This document shows positions 27,045 to 35,995 of a stretch of DNA of 64,000 nt, piece by piece. The stretch is from contig NZ_JAMRXH010000004.1 of assembly GCF_023740735.1 (NCBI RefSeq), positions 124,001-188,000 of the forward strand, written 5' to 3'. A model generated the notes under the pieces. That model was not told the origin of the DNA. It searched no databases and saw only the letters and a list, made by a program, of their open reading frames with translations. Numbering within the stretch: the stretch's first letter is position 1; each line of letters opens with the position of its first letter. Made by a program: the position numbers and the translations under genes. This DNA comes from Nocardia sp. CDC159. Its GTDB lineage: Bacteria; Actinomycetota; Actinomycetes; Mycobacteriales; Mycobacteriaceae.

Positions 27045-27587
27045 ATGTGCGGAGTGAGTCTCGATCTCGACATCCTGCGGTGGCTGTCCCAGCACCGCAC
27101 CCCGGCGCTCACCACCGTGGCGAGATGGGCGATGGATATGGGGGCGGATGCCGCGGTCATCGCGGTGGCCGGGCTGGCGGGGTTGATCGTCGTGGTCGTG
27201 AAACGCTGGTGGTGGCAGGGGATCATGATCGCCGTGGCGGCTGCCGTGGCGGTGGTGACGGCCGGGGTGTTCAAGGTCCTGATCCAGCGGGCGCGGCCGT
27301 CGGGGGAGTTGGTTGTGGTTGAGGTGGGCGGGTTTTCGATGCCGTCGACCGTGGCCGCCATGACGGCCGCCGTCGTCGTCGCCACCTATCTGGCCCTGCC
27401 CTGGTCGGCGAAGGCCCGGGGCTGGGTCGCCGCCCCACTCGCGGTGATTGTCGGGCTGATCGGTCTTGCGATGGTCTACCTCGGGGCGCACTGGCCGACC
27501 GATGTCCTGGCCGGATGGGCCGTGGGAGCCGGTGCCGGTGCGGCGGTCGTGAGCTCGGCGCGCGTCGCCCTCCGCCTGGCGCGCTGA
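27045..27587 (+). CDS. PAP2-superfamily membrane protein with degenerate active site
   Basis: This 180-residue protein has about five membrane helices in PAP2 (lipid phosphatase) arrangement. The first active-site motif KVLIQRARPSG (KxxxxxxRP) is intact. The second, usually PSGH, reads SMPSTVAAM and lacks the His that acts as acid. The third, usually SRxxxxxHxxxD, reads AMVYLGAHWPTD: the nucleophilic His and the Asp are there but the Arg is gone. It may be a non-hydrolytic or altered enzyme. The ATG at 27045 with GCAGG upstream or a GTG at 27054 could start it. Confidence 0.75.
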   Translation: MCGVSLDLDILRWLSQHRTPALTTVARWAMDMGADAAVIAVAGLAGLIVVVVKRWWWQGIMIAVAAAVAVVTAGVFKVLIQRARPSGELVVVEVGGFSMPSTVAAMTAAVVVATYLALPWSAKARGWVAAPLAVIVGLIGLAMVYLGAHWPTDVLAGWAVGAGAGAAVVSSARVALRLAR

Positions 27588-27609
27588 AAGCATTGGCGGA
27601 GAACCATAC

Positions 27610-28653
27610 TCAGGTGGTGAGCAGTACTCCCGCATAGGAGACCGCGGCGATCGTCACCCAGGAGGCGAGTCCGAGCGCGGCCATCCGGCTGCCGGTGCGC
27701 GTCAGCGACGACAGGTTGATCATCGCGCCGAGGCCGAACAGCGCGGCCGCGAGCAGCAAACCCTGTGTGGCACTGGCGAACTCCAGGATCTCGGCGGGAA
27801 CCCAGCCCGTGCCGCGAAGCAGGATCATCAGCAGAAAACCCGCGACGAACAGCGGAACGAGCGGAGGTCGTGCACCCCCATCCGATCGGCCTCCGGTGGC
27901 GCGACGATGAGCGGCCACCAGCGCGACGAGCGGGGCGAGCAACACGACCCGCATCAACTTCACCAGCACCGCGGCACTCAGCGCGGCCGCGCCCGCCGTC
28001 TGCGCCGCCGCGACCACCTGGCCCACATCGTGCACGCTGGCCCCGACCCACCGCCCGAAGGGCTCCGCCCCGAGGCCGAGCGGATGCTGCAGCAGCGGCA
28101 GCACGCCAATGGCGAGCGTGCCGCACAACGTCACGACCGCAACGGAATCCGCGATGTCCTCCTCCCGACTGCCCGACACGCGGCTCACCGCCCCGATCGC
28201 CGACGCCCCGCAGATCGAATAGCCGGTGGCGACCAGCAGCGGCTGATCACCGGGCAGCCCGATCCGGCGACCGAGCCACAGCGTGCCCAGAAAGGTCACG
28301 ACCACCACGGTCAGCACCATGACCGCCGTCGCCCAGCCCAGCCGCCCCACATCGGACAGACTCAGCTGCAGGCCCAGCAGCACGATCGCCAGTCGCATCA
28401 CCTGCTTGGACGCGATGCTCAGTCCGGCACGGGCGCTCGTCCGGACGAAGCCCCGCAACCCCGGCAGATGCGCCGCGATCACGCCCAGCACCACGGCCAG
28501 CGTCGGCACCGGGGCCATCGGGAACAGAGAGTGGATCAGCGTCGCCAGGCCGACACCGACGGCGGCCACACTCAGCCCCGTGATCGCGCGTCCACCGGTG
28601 GGCCGGAACTGCGGCGCGAGCCAGGAGGCGGACGGGCGCAGCCGCAGACTCAT
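27610..28653 (-). CDS. YeiH-family putative sulfate exporter
   Basis: This 347-residue protein has about ten membrane helices and the UPF0324/YeiH signature features: VRLAIVLLGLQLSL-like KQVMRLAIVLLGLQLSL (about residue 85), GYSICGASAIGAV (about 145) and ASVHDVGQVVAAA (about 210). Family members are annotated as sulfate exporters. The start overlaps the stop of the cysteine dioxygenase gene by 4 bp, so the two are co-translated. This fits disposal of sulfite/sulfate made from cysteine. Confidence 0.85.
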   Translation of the reverse strand: MSLRLRPSASWLAPQFRPTGGRAITGLSVAAVGVGLATLIHSLFPMAPVPTLAVVLGVIAAHLPGLRGFVRTSARAGLSIASKQVMRLAIVLLGLQLSLSDVGRLGWATAVMVLTVVVVTFLGTLWLGRRIGLPGDQPLLVATGYSICGASAIGAVSRVSGSREEDIADSVAVVTLCGTLAIGVLPLLQHPLGLGAEPFGRWVGASVHDVGQVVAAAQTAGAAALSAAVLVKLMRVVLLAPLVALVAAHRRATGGRSDGGARPPLVPLFVAGFLLMILLRGTGWVPAEILEFASATQGLLLAAALFGLGAMINLSSLTRTGSRMAALGLASWVTIAAVSYAGVLLTT

Positions 28654-29219
28654 GCTTCCCCGACCGGCGCCGTGTAGACCCGGCGAATGCTGGTGCCGAG
28701 CCGGGAGACGTCCGCGCCATACAGATGAATCGAAATCGCTTTGGAGTCACCGGCATTGCGGACGCGATGAATATCGCCGGGCGGTGCGAAGGCCGACACC
28801 GCCCCGACCGGATTGAGCACATCCCCGGCCGTGACCAGACGGCAGCTCGATCCATCGGGCACGAGCCGGTACCGCCGCTCGCTCTCCTGACCCTCGTGCA
28901 CCCCGGCGACACACCAGGACACATGGTCGTGGATCGAGGTCTGCTGGCCGGGCAGCCAGACCAGCGCGACGATCGAGAAGCTGCCGTCGTGCTCGGCGTG
29001 TAGGACATGCTGGCGGTAGCGATTCGGGTCGCCCTCGGTCTGCTCCGGAGTGAGCAGGCCGGGCTGGCCCAGCACGGGTTCCAGTGTCCGCCCGATCATT
29101 TCGGCCGTCGGCTGCGGCGCGAGGCCGCGCCACACGATGCGGCGGACGGATTCGATCAGTTCGTCGAGAAGCTCGGTATTACGGGTGGCGACCTTGCCGG
29201 AGGCAGCGAGTGCGGGCAT
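28650..29219 (-). CDS. Cysteine dioxygenase family protein
   Basis: This 189-residue cupin would oxidise cysteine (or a related thiol) to the sulfinate using non-haem iron. The iron ligands are in TSIHDHVSWC (HxH, about residue 93-95) and GDIHRVRNAG (third His, about 150), the three-His pattern of thiol dioxygenases. The ATG at 29219 is preferred to a TTG 12 codons upstream. It is in an overlapping operon with the YeiH-type exporter and lies 90 bp downstream of a LysR gene. Confidence 0.85.
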   Translation of the reverse strand: MPALAASGKVATRNTELLDELIESVRRIVWRGLAPQPTAEMIGRTLEPVLGQPGLLTPEQTEGDPNRYRQHVLHAEHDGSFSIVALVWLPGQQTSIHDHVSWCVAGVHEGQESERRYRLVPDGSSCRLVTAGDVLNPVGAVSAFAPPGDIHRVRNAGDSKAISIHLYGADVSRLGTSIRRVYTAPVGEA

Positions 29220-29309
29220 GTCTGCAGTGTCGAACCGCCAACCTATAACGTCCAATGACTACCTGTTGGTCAATATCGAAGCACTGCTTATGGTTCGGGC
29301 CCAGGTAGG

Positions 29310-30215
29310 TCAGCATCCGACGCGCGCGGCGGCGGCATTCTCCAGTTCGGCCAGTACCAGACCGACCGCCGGGACCCGGCGGTGGTCGGCCAGGACGTAG
29401 GCGGAGACCCGGCGCGTCGGCCGCCCCGCCAGCACCCGCCCCGTCACATCCGGATGGCACAGGAACGACAGCACCAGGGCGGGCATCAGCGCGACACCGA
29501 CTCCTGCCGCCACCAGGCTCTGGACGGCCAGGTTGTCGTCGGTGGTGAATACGATGTCGGGCACGAAGTTCTCCTCCGCGCACAGGTGCAGCAGATTCGC
29601 CCGGCACCGTGGGCAGCCCGCGATCCACCGCTCGTCGGCGAGGTCGGCCAGCCGGACGCTGTGGTGGCGGGCGAGCGGATGGCCGGTCGGCAGCAGAATG
29701 GTGAGCAGGTCCTCCATCAGCGCGATCCGCTCGATCTCCGCATCGGGTTCGGCCGACGGCTCATGGTAGGAGAAGGCAAGTGCGACATCGCATTCGCCGC
29801 GGCTGAGCCGCCACAGCGATTCCGGCGGCTCGGCCTCCTGCAGCTCCACCCGGATACCCGGATGCCCGGCCAGCAGACTGGCCGCCGCTCGCGGCACGAA
29901 AGTGGCGTTCGCGCTGGGGAATGCGCACAGCCGGACCAGTCCGGACTCCAGTTTGGCGAGTGCGCGCAGCTGATTGTGCGCCGCCGTCAGATCGCTCACG
30001 ATGATCTCGGCATGCCGGGCGAGCGCCGTACCCGCCTCGGTCAGCTGCAGCCCGCGTCCCTGCCGAACGAACAGCGGCATACCGACCTCCCGCTCCAATG
30101 CCCGCATCTGCTGGGTGATCGCCGGTTGCGTGTAACCCAGACTGCGCGCGGCCGCCGAATGAGATCCGCAGCGAACGACTTCGAGGAACGTCTTGATGTG
30201 CCGGGACTCGAGCAT
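29310..30215 (-). CDS. LysR-family transcriptional regulator
   Basis: This 301-residue protein has the LysR winged helix (IKTFLEVVRCGSHSAAARSLGYTQPAITQQM, residues 6-36, given in parts: SHSAAARSLGYTQPAITQQ) and the effector-binding domain from about residue 90. There is a CPRC motif near residue 215 and a further Cys pair around it, which might sense thiols or sulfur state. It lies upstream of the cysteine dioxygenase-exporter pair on the same strand and probably controls it. The start at 30215 was chosen over one at 30257 because it begins directly at the canonical MLESRH. Confidence 0.88.
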   Translation of the reverse strand: MLESRHIKTFLEVVRCGSHSAAARSLGYTQPAITQQMRALEREVGMPLFVRQGRGLQLTEAGTALARHAEIIVSDLTAAHNQLRALAKLESGLVRLCAFPSANATFVPRAAASLLAGHPGIRVELQEAEPPESLWRLSRGECDVALAFSYHEPSAEPDAEIERIALMEDLLTILLPTGHPLARHHSVRLADLADERWIAGCPRCRANLLHLCAEENFVPDIVFTTDDNLAVQSLVAAGVGVALMPALVLSFLCHPDVTGRVLAGRPTRRVSAYVLADHRRVPAVGLVLAELENAAAARVGC

Positions 30216-30287
30216 CACCGAATCATAAGGAGAATTTTGGTTGTGCCTCCAACACATTCGGTGAATTCGCGCCCGGTCCCGGTGGCC

Positions 30288-31673
30288 TCATGGAGCGGTG
30301 CGGAGGCGTCGTTCCGCCGGGGTCGGCCAGCGGGGGTGGTCGGCATCGATGATGTAGGGGTGGGTGTGCAGGTAGAAGCGGTCGCTCACGCGGACGGCAT
30401 CGGCCAGCCGGGACGGGTCGATGGTTCCCACCTCGTGCAGGTGGGTGATCATCTCGGGGTCGTGACGCGGCCACATCGACAGTGCCACAACCGTTCCCGC
30501 GGCCCCGAGCAGCGCCAGGGTCAGCCAGGTGGTGGTGAAATCGGTGGTGGTGGCCAGCCAACCGGCGATCGGGTAGGTGAGCAGCCACGCCAGGTGGGAC
30601 AGCGAGAACTGCGCGGCGAAGAGGGCGGGGCGATCGGCGGGCTGCGCGGAGCGGCGCAGCACCTGTCCGGTCGGCGCCAGTATGGCGGCGGTGCCCGCGC
30701 CCACCAGCGCCCAGACCGTGATCGCGGCCGCCCAGCGCCAGTCGCCCGTATTCGCCAGTGAGAGAGCGACCGCCGATCCGAGTCCGGTGGTGAGTACGGC
30801 CGCACCGATGAGCATGACGGGCCGGGGGCCGAGCCGATCGAGCGTCCGAGGGAGCAGCAGCGCTAGGGCCATGGTTCCGAAACCGTTGGCCGCCAGCAGG
30901 ATCGCCACCTCGGACTGCCCGCCACCCAGCACGTCACGCACGTAGTTGACGGTATTGACCATGATCACCGAACCGGCGACGGCGACCACGAGGTTCAGGC
31001 CGAGCAGACCGCGCAATCGCGGTGTCGCGACGAAGATTCGCATGCCGACGGTGATCCGTTTCCGCGGCGAGGCGGTGGGTGCGGTCGTCGCATCCGGGAT
31101 GCGGGTGGTGATCACGAGGACCGCCGAGAACGCGAATCCGATTGCGGTGCCGACGAACAGCCAATGGAAGCCGACCACAGTGAGGGCAGCGGCGGCGAGC
31201 ACCGGGCTGAGCAGGGTCTCCATGGTGGCGGCCAACTGCGCGGCCGACAGCGCCCGGGTGTACTCGCGCTCATCGGGCAAAATGTCGGGGATGATCGCCT
31301 GATAGGTGGGAGTGAAAGCGGCCGAGGCGGTTTGCAGGACCGCGATGAGGACGTAGATCTGCCAGATCTGGTCGATGAACGGCAGTGCCAGCACGACCGC
31401 GGCACGAACGACGTCGAGTGCGACCAGCAACGTCCGGCGCGGGAAGCGGTCGGCGTAGGCGGCTACGATCGGCGCGATCGTCACGTAGACAACCATTTTG
31501 ATGGTCAGCGCGGTGCCGAGCACCGCAGCCGCCTCGGCGCCCGCGAGTTCGTACGCGAGCAGGCCGAGGGCGACGGTGGTCAAACCGGTGCCGAAGAGGG
31601 CCGATACCTGGGCGGTGAACAGCCGGAGATAGTCGCGGTTGCGGAACAGGGTGAATGTGGACGGGGAACGCAT
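30288..31673 (-). CDS. MFS exporter, probable metal efflux
   Basis: This 461-residue major facilitator protein has 12 predicted helices, starting RDYLRLFTAQVSALFGTGL, and the MFS loop motif YADRFPRRTLL (about residue 77). The C-terminus has a His-rich soluble extension (HTHPYIIDADHPRW) unusual for drug exporters and suggestive of metal binding. It lies 78 bp downstream of a His-rich protein gene whose promoter holds a CsoR-like operator, so copper or nickel export is the best guess. ATG at 31673 with AGGA 8 bp upstream. Confidence 0.8.
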   Translation of the reverse strand: MRSPSTFTLFRNRDYLRLFTAQVSALFGTGLTTVALGLLAYELAGAEAAAVLGTALTIKMVVYVTIAPIVAAYADRFPRRTLLVALDVVRAAVVLALPFIDQIWQIYVLIAVLQTASAAFTPTYQAIIPDILPDEREYTRALSAAQLAATMETLLSPVLAAAALTVVGFHWLFVGTAIGFAFSAVLVITTRIPDATTAPTASPRKRITVGMRIFVATPRLRGLLGLNLVVAVAGSVIMVNTVNYVRDVLGGGQSEVAILLAANGFGTMALALLLPRTLDRLGPRPVMLIGAAVLTTGLGSAVALSLANTGDWRWAAAITVWALVGAGTAAILAPTGQVLRRSAQPADRPALFAAQFSLSHLAWLLTYPIAGWLATTTDFTTTWLTLALLGAAGTVVALSMWPRHDPEMITHLHEVGTIDPSRLADAVRVSDRFYLHTHPYIIDADHPRWPTPAERRLRTAP

Positions 31674-31751
31674 CGAATACATCCTGAATCTCGTCGGGCG
31701 GGGCACGGGTGCTGCGACAGTGGCACTCGCACATCGGATTCCTCGTAGGTT

Positions 31752-32753
31752 TCAGGTCGTCGGCAGGGTGAAGGCCGCGGTGTGGACCACGTCGCGGTGC
31801 TTGAAATCCAGGAACAGGCGATAGGTTCCGGGACCGGGGACCGCGGTGTGGAAGGTGACGTCCGGGCCGGGTGCGGTGATTCCGTCGCCGGGTTCGCCGT
31901 TCGGATGGACATGAACATAGGCCAGATCGCCCGCACGCAGGATCACCAGATGCCCATAGGCCGCCAGATACGGCTGCAGGTCGGTGACCGGCCGCCCGTC
32001 CTCGCGCACGGTCAGGGTGAGCAGGCGGCCCGCCCCGGGAACCAGCTCGCCGTCGAGGGTCACCTCGTAGCCGTCGACGATCGCGGTGCGCGCGGGTTCG
32101 GGAGTCGGACGCGGGTCGTATCCACCCGCCACGGCGAGATCGGCGCCGAGGGTGATGGTCCTACCGAGAGCGCGGGGAGCGATATCGGTGAAGACGCGGT
32201 AGGCACCCGCCTCCGGAAGATCCAGCCGCACCGCCCACACGCCGTCGGCGCCGAGTTCCGGGTGCACGTGCCAGAACCCGGTCAGCTCGCGCCGCGCCAC
32301 GATCAGGTGCAACTCACGGTCGTGGATGACGTCGTAGTCGGTGACGGGATTGCCGTCGGGGCCGAGGATGCGGAAGCGGAGGTCGATCTCGCCGGGGGTG
32401 GTGATCGGAGTTGTGAGGTCGAGGGTGTAACCGTCCTGGGTGATTTGGAGGCCGCCGGGGGTGGCGGCGGTGTGGGCGTCGTGGTGGTCGGGGGTGGCGT
32501 GCTGGTCAGGCGTGGCGTGGTGGTCGGGTGTGGCGTGGTGGCTGTGGGTGGCGTGGTGGTCGATGCGCTGCGGTGCAGGCGCGTACCGCGCGGCCGGGGA
32601 GCTCGAAGAATCGAGGTGCGGCCCCTTCTTATTTCCCCGCCCGGTCCGCCCAGCGGGCCGGGCGGGGCTTTGGCCGGCAGTGGCGTATCCGCCATGGGCG
32701 GCCTGGACTTCCTGAGCGTGAGGGTGATTGGCGTGGGCCTGCTCGGTGGTCAT
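31752..32753 (-). CDS. His-rich protein with metal-resistance-type C-terminal domains
   Basis: This 333-residue protein has a long His-rich N-terminal part (residues 1 to about 95) with tandem H-A-T-P-D-H units (HHATPDHHATPDQHATPDHH). Two beta-sandwich domains follow: one with GFWHVHPELGADGVW (about residue 150) and one with AYVHVHPNGEPGDG (about 285). The WHVHP/VHVHP motifs are known from membrane or periplasmic copper-handling proteins. No signal peptide is evident. I choose ATG 32753 with AAAGAG upstream; an in-frame ATG at 32789 has no ribosome-binding site. A CsoR-like operator lies 46 bp upstream. Confidence 0.72.
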   Translation of the reverse strand: MTTEQAHANHPHAQEVQAAHGGYATAGQSPARPAGRTGRGNKKGPHLDSSSSPAARYAPAPQRIDHHATHSHHATPDHHATPDQHATPDHHDAHTAATPGGLQITQDGYTLDLTTPITTPGEIDLRFRILGPDGNPVTDYDVIHDRELHLIVARRELTGFWHVHPELGADGVWAVRLDLPEAGAYRVFTDIAPRALGRTITLGADLAVAGGYDPRPTPEPARTAIVDGYEVTLDGELVPGAGRLLTLTVREDGRPVTDLQPYLAAYGHLVILRAGDLAYVHVHPNGEPGDGITAPGPDVTFHTAVPGPGTYRLFLDFKHRDVVHTAAFTLPTT

Positions 32754-32798
32754 CGCTGAACTCTTTCCGGCTCTCGTACTGTTCGACATACGTGAAAG

Positions 32799-32819
32799 TA
32801 ATACCCCCAGGGGGTATTA
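32799..32819. promoter_or_regulatory. CsoR/RcnR-type metal operator
   Basis: TAATACCCCC-A-GGGGGTATTA is a perfect inverted repeat with a single central base. G/C tracts flanked by TA-rich arms are the recognised form of CsoR/RcnR-family operators. It is upstream of the His-rich protein-MFS operon. No csoR gene is in the window. Confidence 0.72.
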
Positions 32820-32895
32820 GCAAGAGTGGGGGTGGTGATGCACCTCACGCGGTCGCTGCCTCGACCCGCGCGGTGGGAGTCGTTCTGCCTCTCGG

Positions 32896-33408
32896 TTATG
32901 GGCTGCCAGGGAGACGGCGGCGACCGGTGTGGAGTTCGTCGATCAGATCCTCGTAGCCGACGGCGAGCTCGGCGAGGTGCTCCCAGACGTCGCCGAGGGT
33001 GGTGGGATGGGAACCGGCCAGGGCGGCGTAGGCGATGGCGGTGAAGTGGGCCATGCGGTCGACGACCGCGCCGATGGTTTCGGTGTGGATGCGGGCGCTG
33101 CCGGGGGCAGGCGGAAGGGATCTGGCCACGTGCCGGTCGATCTCGGTGATCAGGCGGGCGCGGTGGGATTTCGATTCGGGAATTCCGGGATGCTCGGCCG
33201 CCAAGTGGCTTTCGTGGATTCCGGTGAGGGCGTGGGCCGCGTGCAGAATCGGGTGGTCCGCGTAGTCGATCCCCCGGCAGGCGTGCAGCAGTTGGGTTTT
33301 CGTGGGTAGCGGGTTCATGAGCAGCACGAATCGTCCCCCTTCGTTGTTTCGAAATGCGTTGTGTCGGTGCGCGAATGGTGTGTTGTCGGCGGATGTTGGC
33401 GTGCTCAT
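32896..33408 (-). CDS. DUF4254 family protein
   Basis: This 170-residue His-containing, mostly helical protein has patches such as PILHAAHALTGIHESHLAAE and IGAVVDRMAHFTAIAYAAL that fit DUF4254. The family commonly lies beside XRE/DUF5753 regulators in actinomycetes, as here: the divergent XRE gene starts at 33528. No function is established. ATG at 33408. Confidence 0.7.
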   Translation of the reverse strand: MSTPTSADNTPFAHRHNAFRNNEGGRFVLLMNPLPTKTQLLHACRGIDYADHPILHAAHALTGIHESHLAAEHPGIPESKSHRARLITEIDRHVARSLPPAPGSARIHTETIGAVVDRMAHFTAIAYAALAGSHPTTLGDVWEHLAELAVGYEDLIDELHTGRRRLPGSP

Positions 33409-33527
33409 AGTGTTACTCTTCGTGCTAGCGGGGTGGAAGTTGTCGGACGGCCTGTCGGCGTGAATGTCCCCTCTTTCCATGAGGGCCTATTCCAATTTGG
33501 CAACAAGTAGATAGCGAGGCGAAACTA

Positions 33528-34412
33528 ATGAGTGGCTCGACTCATGCCAGCAGGGCGCTCGGTCGACAGCTGGAGAAGTTCCGGAAGCGTGCGGGGTTGT
33601 CGAAGTATGCGGTCTCCAAGATCATCGAGGCCTCACCGCAGACGTACGGGCGGTTGGAGGACGGGCTCAAGCACAACGTGCCCAGCATGGTGATCAACGC
33701 GATCTGTGACAAGCTGCAGGTCAGTGACGATGAGCGACGGTTCCTGCTGATGTTGGCCGACGAGACCCGAAAGGCGCAGAAGGCCGGGGGGAAGTGGTGG
33801 CGGTCCTACATCGATGAGATGAAGCTTGGCTTCGACTACTTCTTGAATATGGAGCAGTCCGCCAGTCGCGCAACGTCTGTCCAGTCTGCTCTCATTCCAG
33901 GTCTGCTGCAGACCACCGAATACCGGCGGCAAGTCGTCTGGGCCGGGCATCCGGAGTGGACACACGACGAGGTTGAGAAGAGCCTCGCGCTGGCCGTATT
34001 CAGGCAGGAGCGCCTCGAAGATTCGGGTTTTGAGTACGAGGCTCTTATTTCAGATGCGATTCTTCGGCAACACACCGGGAACCGCGCGATCATGGCCGAT
34101 CAATTGCGGCACCTCTTGACTCTCAGTGAACAACCCAACGTTTCGATCAGGGTTGTTCCGTACACCGTTGGGAGTCCTATTGCCGCAGTGACAAGTCCGT
34201 GCGTCATGTTCGAGTTCCCGCCACACCCGTCCACCAAGCTGACCGAGCGCCCGGTGGTGTTCGTCGAAAGCCTCACCGGTGCGCTCTACCTCGAACGAGG
34301 CACCGAGGTCGATGTTTATCGCGATGCGATCGCCCGTGTCAGGCGTGTAGCGTTGGAACCGGATGCAACCAGGGATCTGGTCGTGGCGCTTGTAAGGGAG
34401 TATTCCGAGTGA
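33528..34412 (+). CDS. XRE-family regulator with DUF5753
   Basis: This 294-residue protein has an N-terminal helix-turn-helix (RAGLSKYAVSKIIEASPQTY, about residues 23-42) and the large DUF5753 domain with ALIPGLLQTTEYRRQV (about 122), ALISDAILRQHTG and YLERGTEVDVYRD. It forms the actinomycete pair with the DUF397 gene that overlaps its stop codon. Such pairs affect development and secondary metabolism in Streptomyces (for example the BldB-type and AbaA loci). It is divergent from DUF4254. Confidence 0.88.
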   Translation: MSGSTHASRALGRQLEKFRKRAGLSKYAVSKIIEASPQTYGRLEDGLKHNVPSMVINAICDKLQVSDDERRFLLMLADETRKAQKAGGKWWRSYIDEMKLGFDYFLNMEQSASRATSVQSALIPGLLQTTEYRRQVVWAGHPEWTHDEVEKSLALAVFRQERLEDSGFEYEALISDAILRQHTGNRAIMADQLRHLLTLSEQPNVSIRVVPYTVGSPIAAVTSPCVMFEFPPHPSTKLTERPVVFVESLTGALYLERGTEVDVYRDAIARVRRVALEPDATRDLVVALVREYSE

Positions 34413-34615
34413 TCGGCGATCTATCGAAGGCGGCATGGTTCAAGTCGAGTCACAGCCACGGTGATGGCGATTGCGTCGAGATCGCGCACCTCGACGGTGG
34501 CATGATCGGAGTCCGCGACTCCAAGAATCCGGCCGGACCCCCACTCGTCTTCACGCCCGGCGAGTGGGATTCCTTCACATCAGGGGTAAAGAACGGCGAC
34601 TTCGACCGAATCTAG
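34409..34615 (+). CDS. DUF397 protein
   Basis: This 68-residue protein has the DUF397 pattern: AAWFKSSHSHGDGDCVEIA, IGVRDSKNPAGPPLVFT and EWDSFTSGVKNGDFD. The GTG start (34409) overlaps the XRE stop as GTGA, giving tight coupling. DUF397 proteins act with their XRE partner, possibly as antagonists or as a toxin-antitoxin-like pair. Confidence 0.9.
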   Translation: MIGDLSKAAWFKSSHSHGDGDCVEIAHLDGGMIGVRDSKNPAGPPLVFTPGEWDSFTSGVKNGDFDRI

Positions 34616-35283
34616 CCTTCCCGCAACAACATCCGGCAAAGATGATCGGCCTGGCGCGTGGTCTCCGGCTGGCGATACCTGGGGGTCAGCGCCAGCACCT
34701 GCGCACAAGCCGTCTCGAGATCTATCCGGTGCCCCACCGAAACATAGACCGGCTTGACTCCGGACTGCGTCCGCACCGCCCGCCCGACCACCTCGCCATC
34801 GATGGTGATGTCCCCGAATGCCCCTCGCTCGCGCCCCGGCTCGACGTACTCCCCCCAAACCGTCTTGGCGACACCGATACTCGGCACCCCCGTCAATACC
34901 CCCAGATGGCAAGCAAGCCCGAACCGCCGCGGATGAGCAATCCCCTGCCCATCGCAAACCAACAGATCCGGCACGGTCCCAAGCTTCTCCAGCGCCGCAA
35001 TAGTGGTCGGCAACTCCCGAAAGGCCAACAGCCCAGGCACATAAGGAAAGCTGACCCGCCCCCGAGCGGTAGCGGTATCGACCAGCTCCAGCGTCGCCAC
35101 ATTTAGAACCACCACGGCCGCAACAACATTCCCAGCATCGTCATAGGCCGAATCAACCCCGGCCACCGTCCGAAACTCGGCCCGCCCTGGATTCTCCGTC
35201 TCCACCAACCCCCGCAACCGATCCTGAAGCCCCACCGCCGCTCCCGGATCGGTCGGCAGCTCGGGCACCATCACCAACCGCAC
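34612..35283 (-). CDS. nfi: Endonuclease V
   Basis: This 223-residue enzyme cuts DNA (or RNA) one base 3' of deaminated bases such as inosine. Active-site residues are in VAGVDSAYDD (metal Asp), YVPGLLAFRE (metal Glu) and the family signature VCDGQGIAHPRRFGLACHLG. Catalytic Lys is in GVAKT. Length is normal. The stop overlaps the end of the convergent DUF397 gene by 4 bp. ATG at 35283 or, two codons of choice later, at 35271. Confidence 0.93.
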   Translation of the reverse strand: MRLVMVPELPTDPGAAVGLQDRLRGLVETENPGRAEFRTVAGVDSAYDDAGNVVAAVVVLNVATLELVDTATARGRVSFPYVPGLLAFRELPTTIAALEKLGTVPDLLVCDGQGIAHPRRFGLACHLGVLTGVPSIGVAKTVWGEYVEPGRERGAFGDITIDGEVVGRAVRTQSGVKPVYVSVGHRIDLETACAQVLALTPRYRQPETTRQADHLCRMLLREG

Positions 35284-35353
35284 CCCCGCACCGTACCCCC
35301 GGCTATCCAGCTTCGTTCTTGCAGGGCGGAGCTATATGGAGCAACGACGCTGC

Positions 35354-35980
35354 TCAACTGGTCGGAGGTATCCGTACGATCTGGAGTCCGTCGACGAAGG
35401 CGTCGATATCGGGTTGGTACCTGTCCCGATCGGCGGCCGTGGCCTTGGCCGACATTCCTATCGGATACTTCATTCCGTCTGTCATGTAAGAGAATCCGAG
35501 GTACTCGTGGTAGAGGTCGACTCCATCGGCACCGGAGGCGGGCTCGATTCCGGAGGCCCGGATGGCGCGCTGGCCGCACACCCCGACGGTCTCGGATCGC
35601 GACTGCTGCCATGTATCGTCCACCATGAACGCGGTTATGGTGGTGACAGCGATCGCTGGACGGGACACGCCGACGGTGACGGTCGCGCCGCCGATCCGCC
35701 CCGCGTGCCGATCGAGACGATACAACACCAAATCGCCCCCTTCCCCCTGCCTGACCTGCCAGCCCGTCAGCCGTGGAAGCTGGATCGTGAACGGCGTATC
35801 AGGGCGCTGTTCGGTGGCAAAGACGGATCCGGTAGCCGCAGCGTCGCAGGTCGTCCGAAGCATCGGAGCCGATGTCCTCTCCGACGAATCCGACCCCGAC
35901 ACGCCGCTCGCGGTCACACTCATCGCCACGATGCCGGTCAATATCAGATGCCGACTCCTGATCACGATCACGGTCGCCAA
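35354..35980 (-). CDS. Secreted LpqN/LpqT-like protein
   Basis: This 208-residue protein has an N-terminal hydrophobic signal (HLILTGIVAMSVTASGVSG) and then the LpqN/LpqT-type fold: TPFTIQLPRLTGWQ, VDDTWQQSRSETVGVCGQRAIRAS and a C-terminal DIDAFVDGLQIV. Many family members are lipoproteins, but no lipobox Cys follows the signal here, so it is probably soluble or retained. There are two or three Cys that could form a disulfide. Function in mycobacteria is linked to envelope lipid transport, not established here. Confidence 0.65.
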   Translation of the reverse strand: MATVIVIRSRHLILTGIVAMSVTASGVSGSDSSERTSAPMLRTTCDAAATGSVFATEQRPDTPFTIQLPRLTGWQVRQGEGGDLVLYRLDRHAGRIGGATVTVGVSRPAIAVTTITAFMVDDTWQQSRSETVGVCGQRAIRASGIEPASGADGVDLYHEYLGFSYMTDGMKYPIGMSAKATAADRDRYQPDIDAFVDGLQIVRIPPTS

Positions 35981-35995
35981 CCTATCGGCCGACCA

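Noticed and set aside
32460..32570. Short tandem DNA repeats (GTGGTGGTCGGG-like) considered as a non-coding repeat element
   Set aside because: They encode the HHATPD tandem units of the His-rich protein and are explained by its coding frame.
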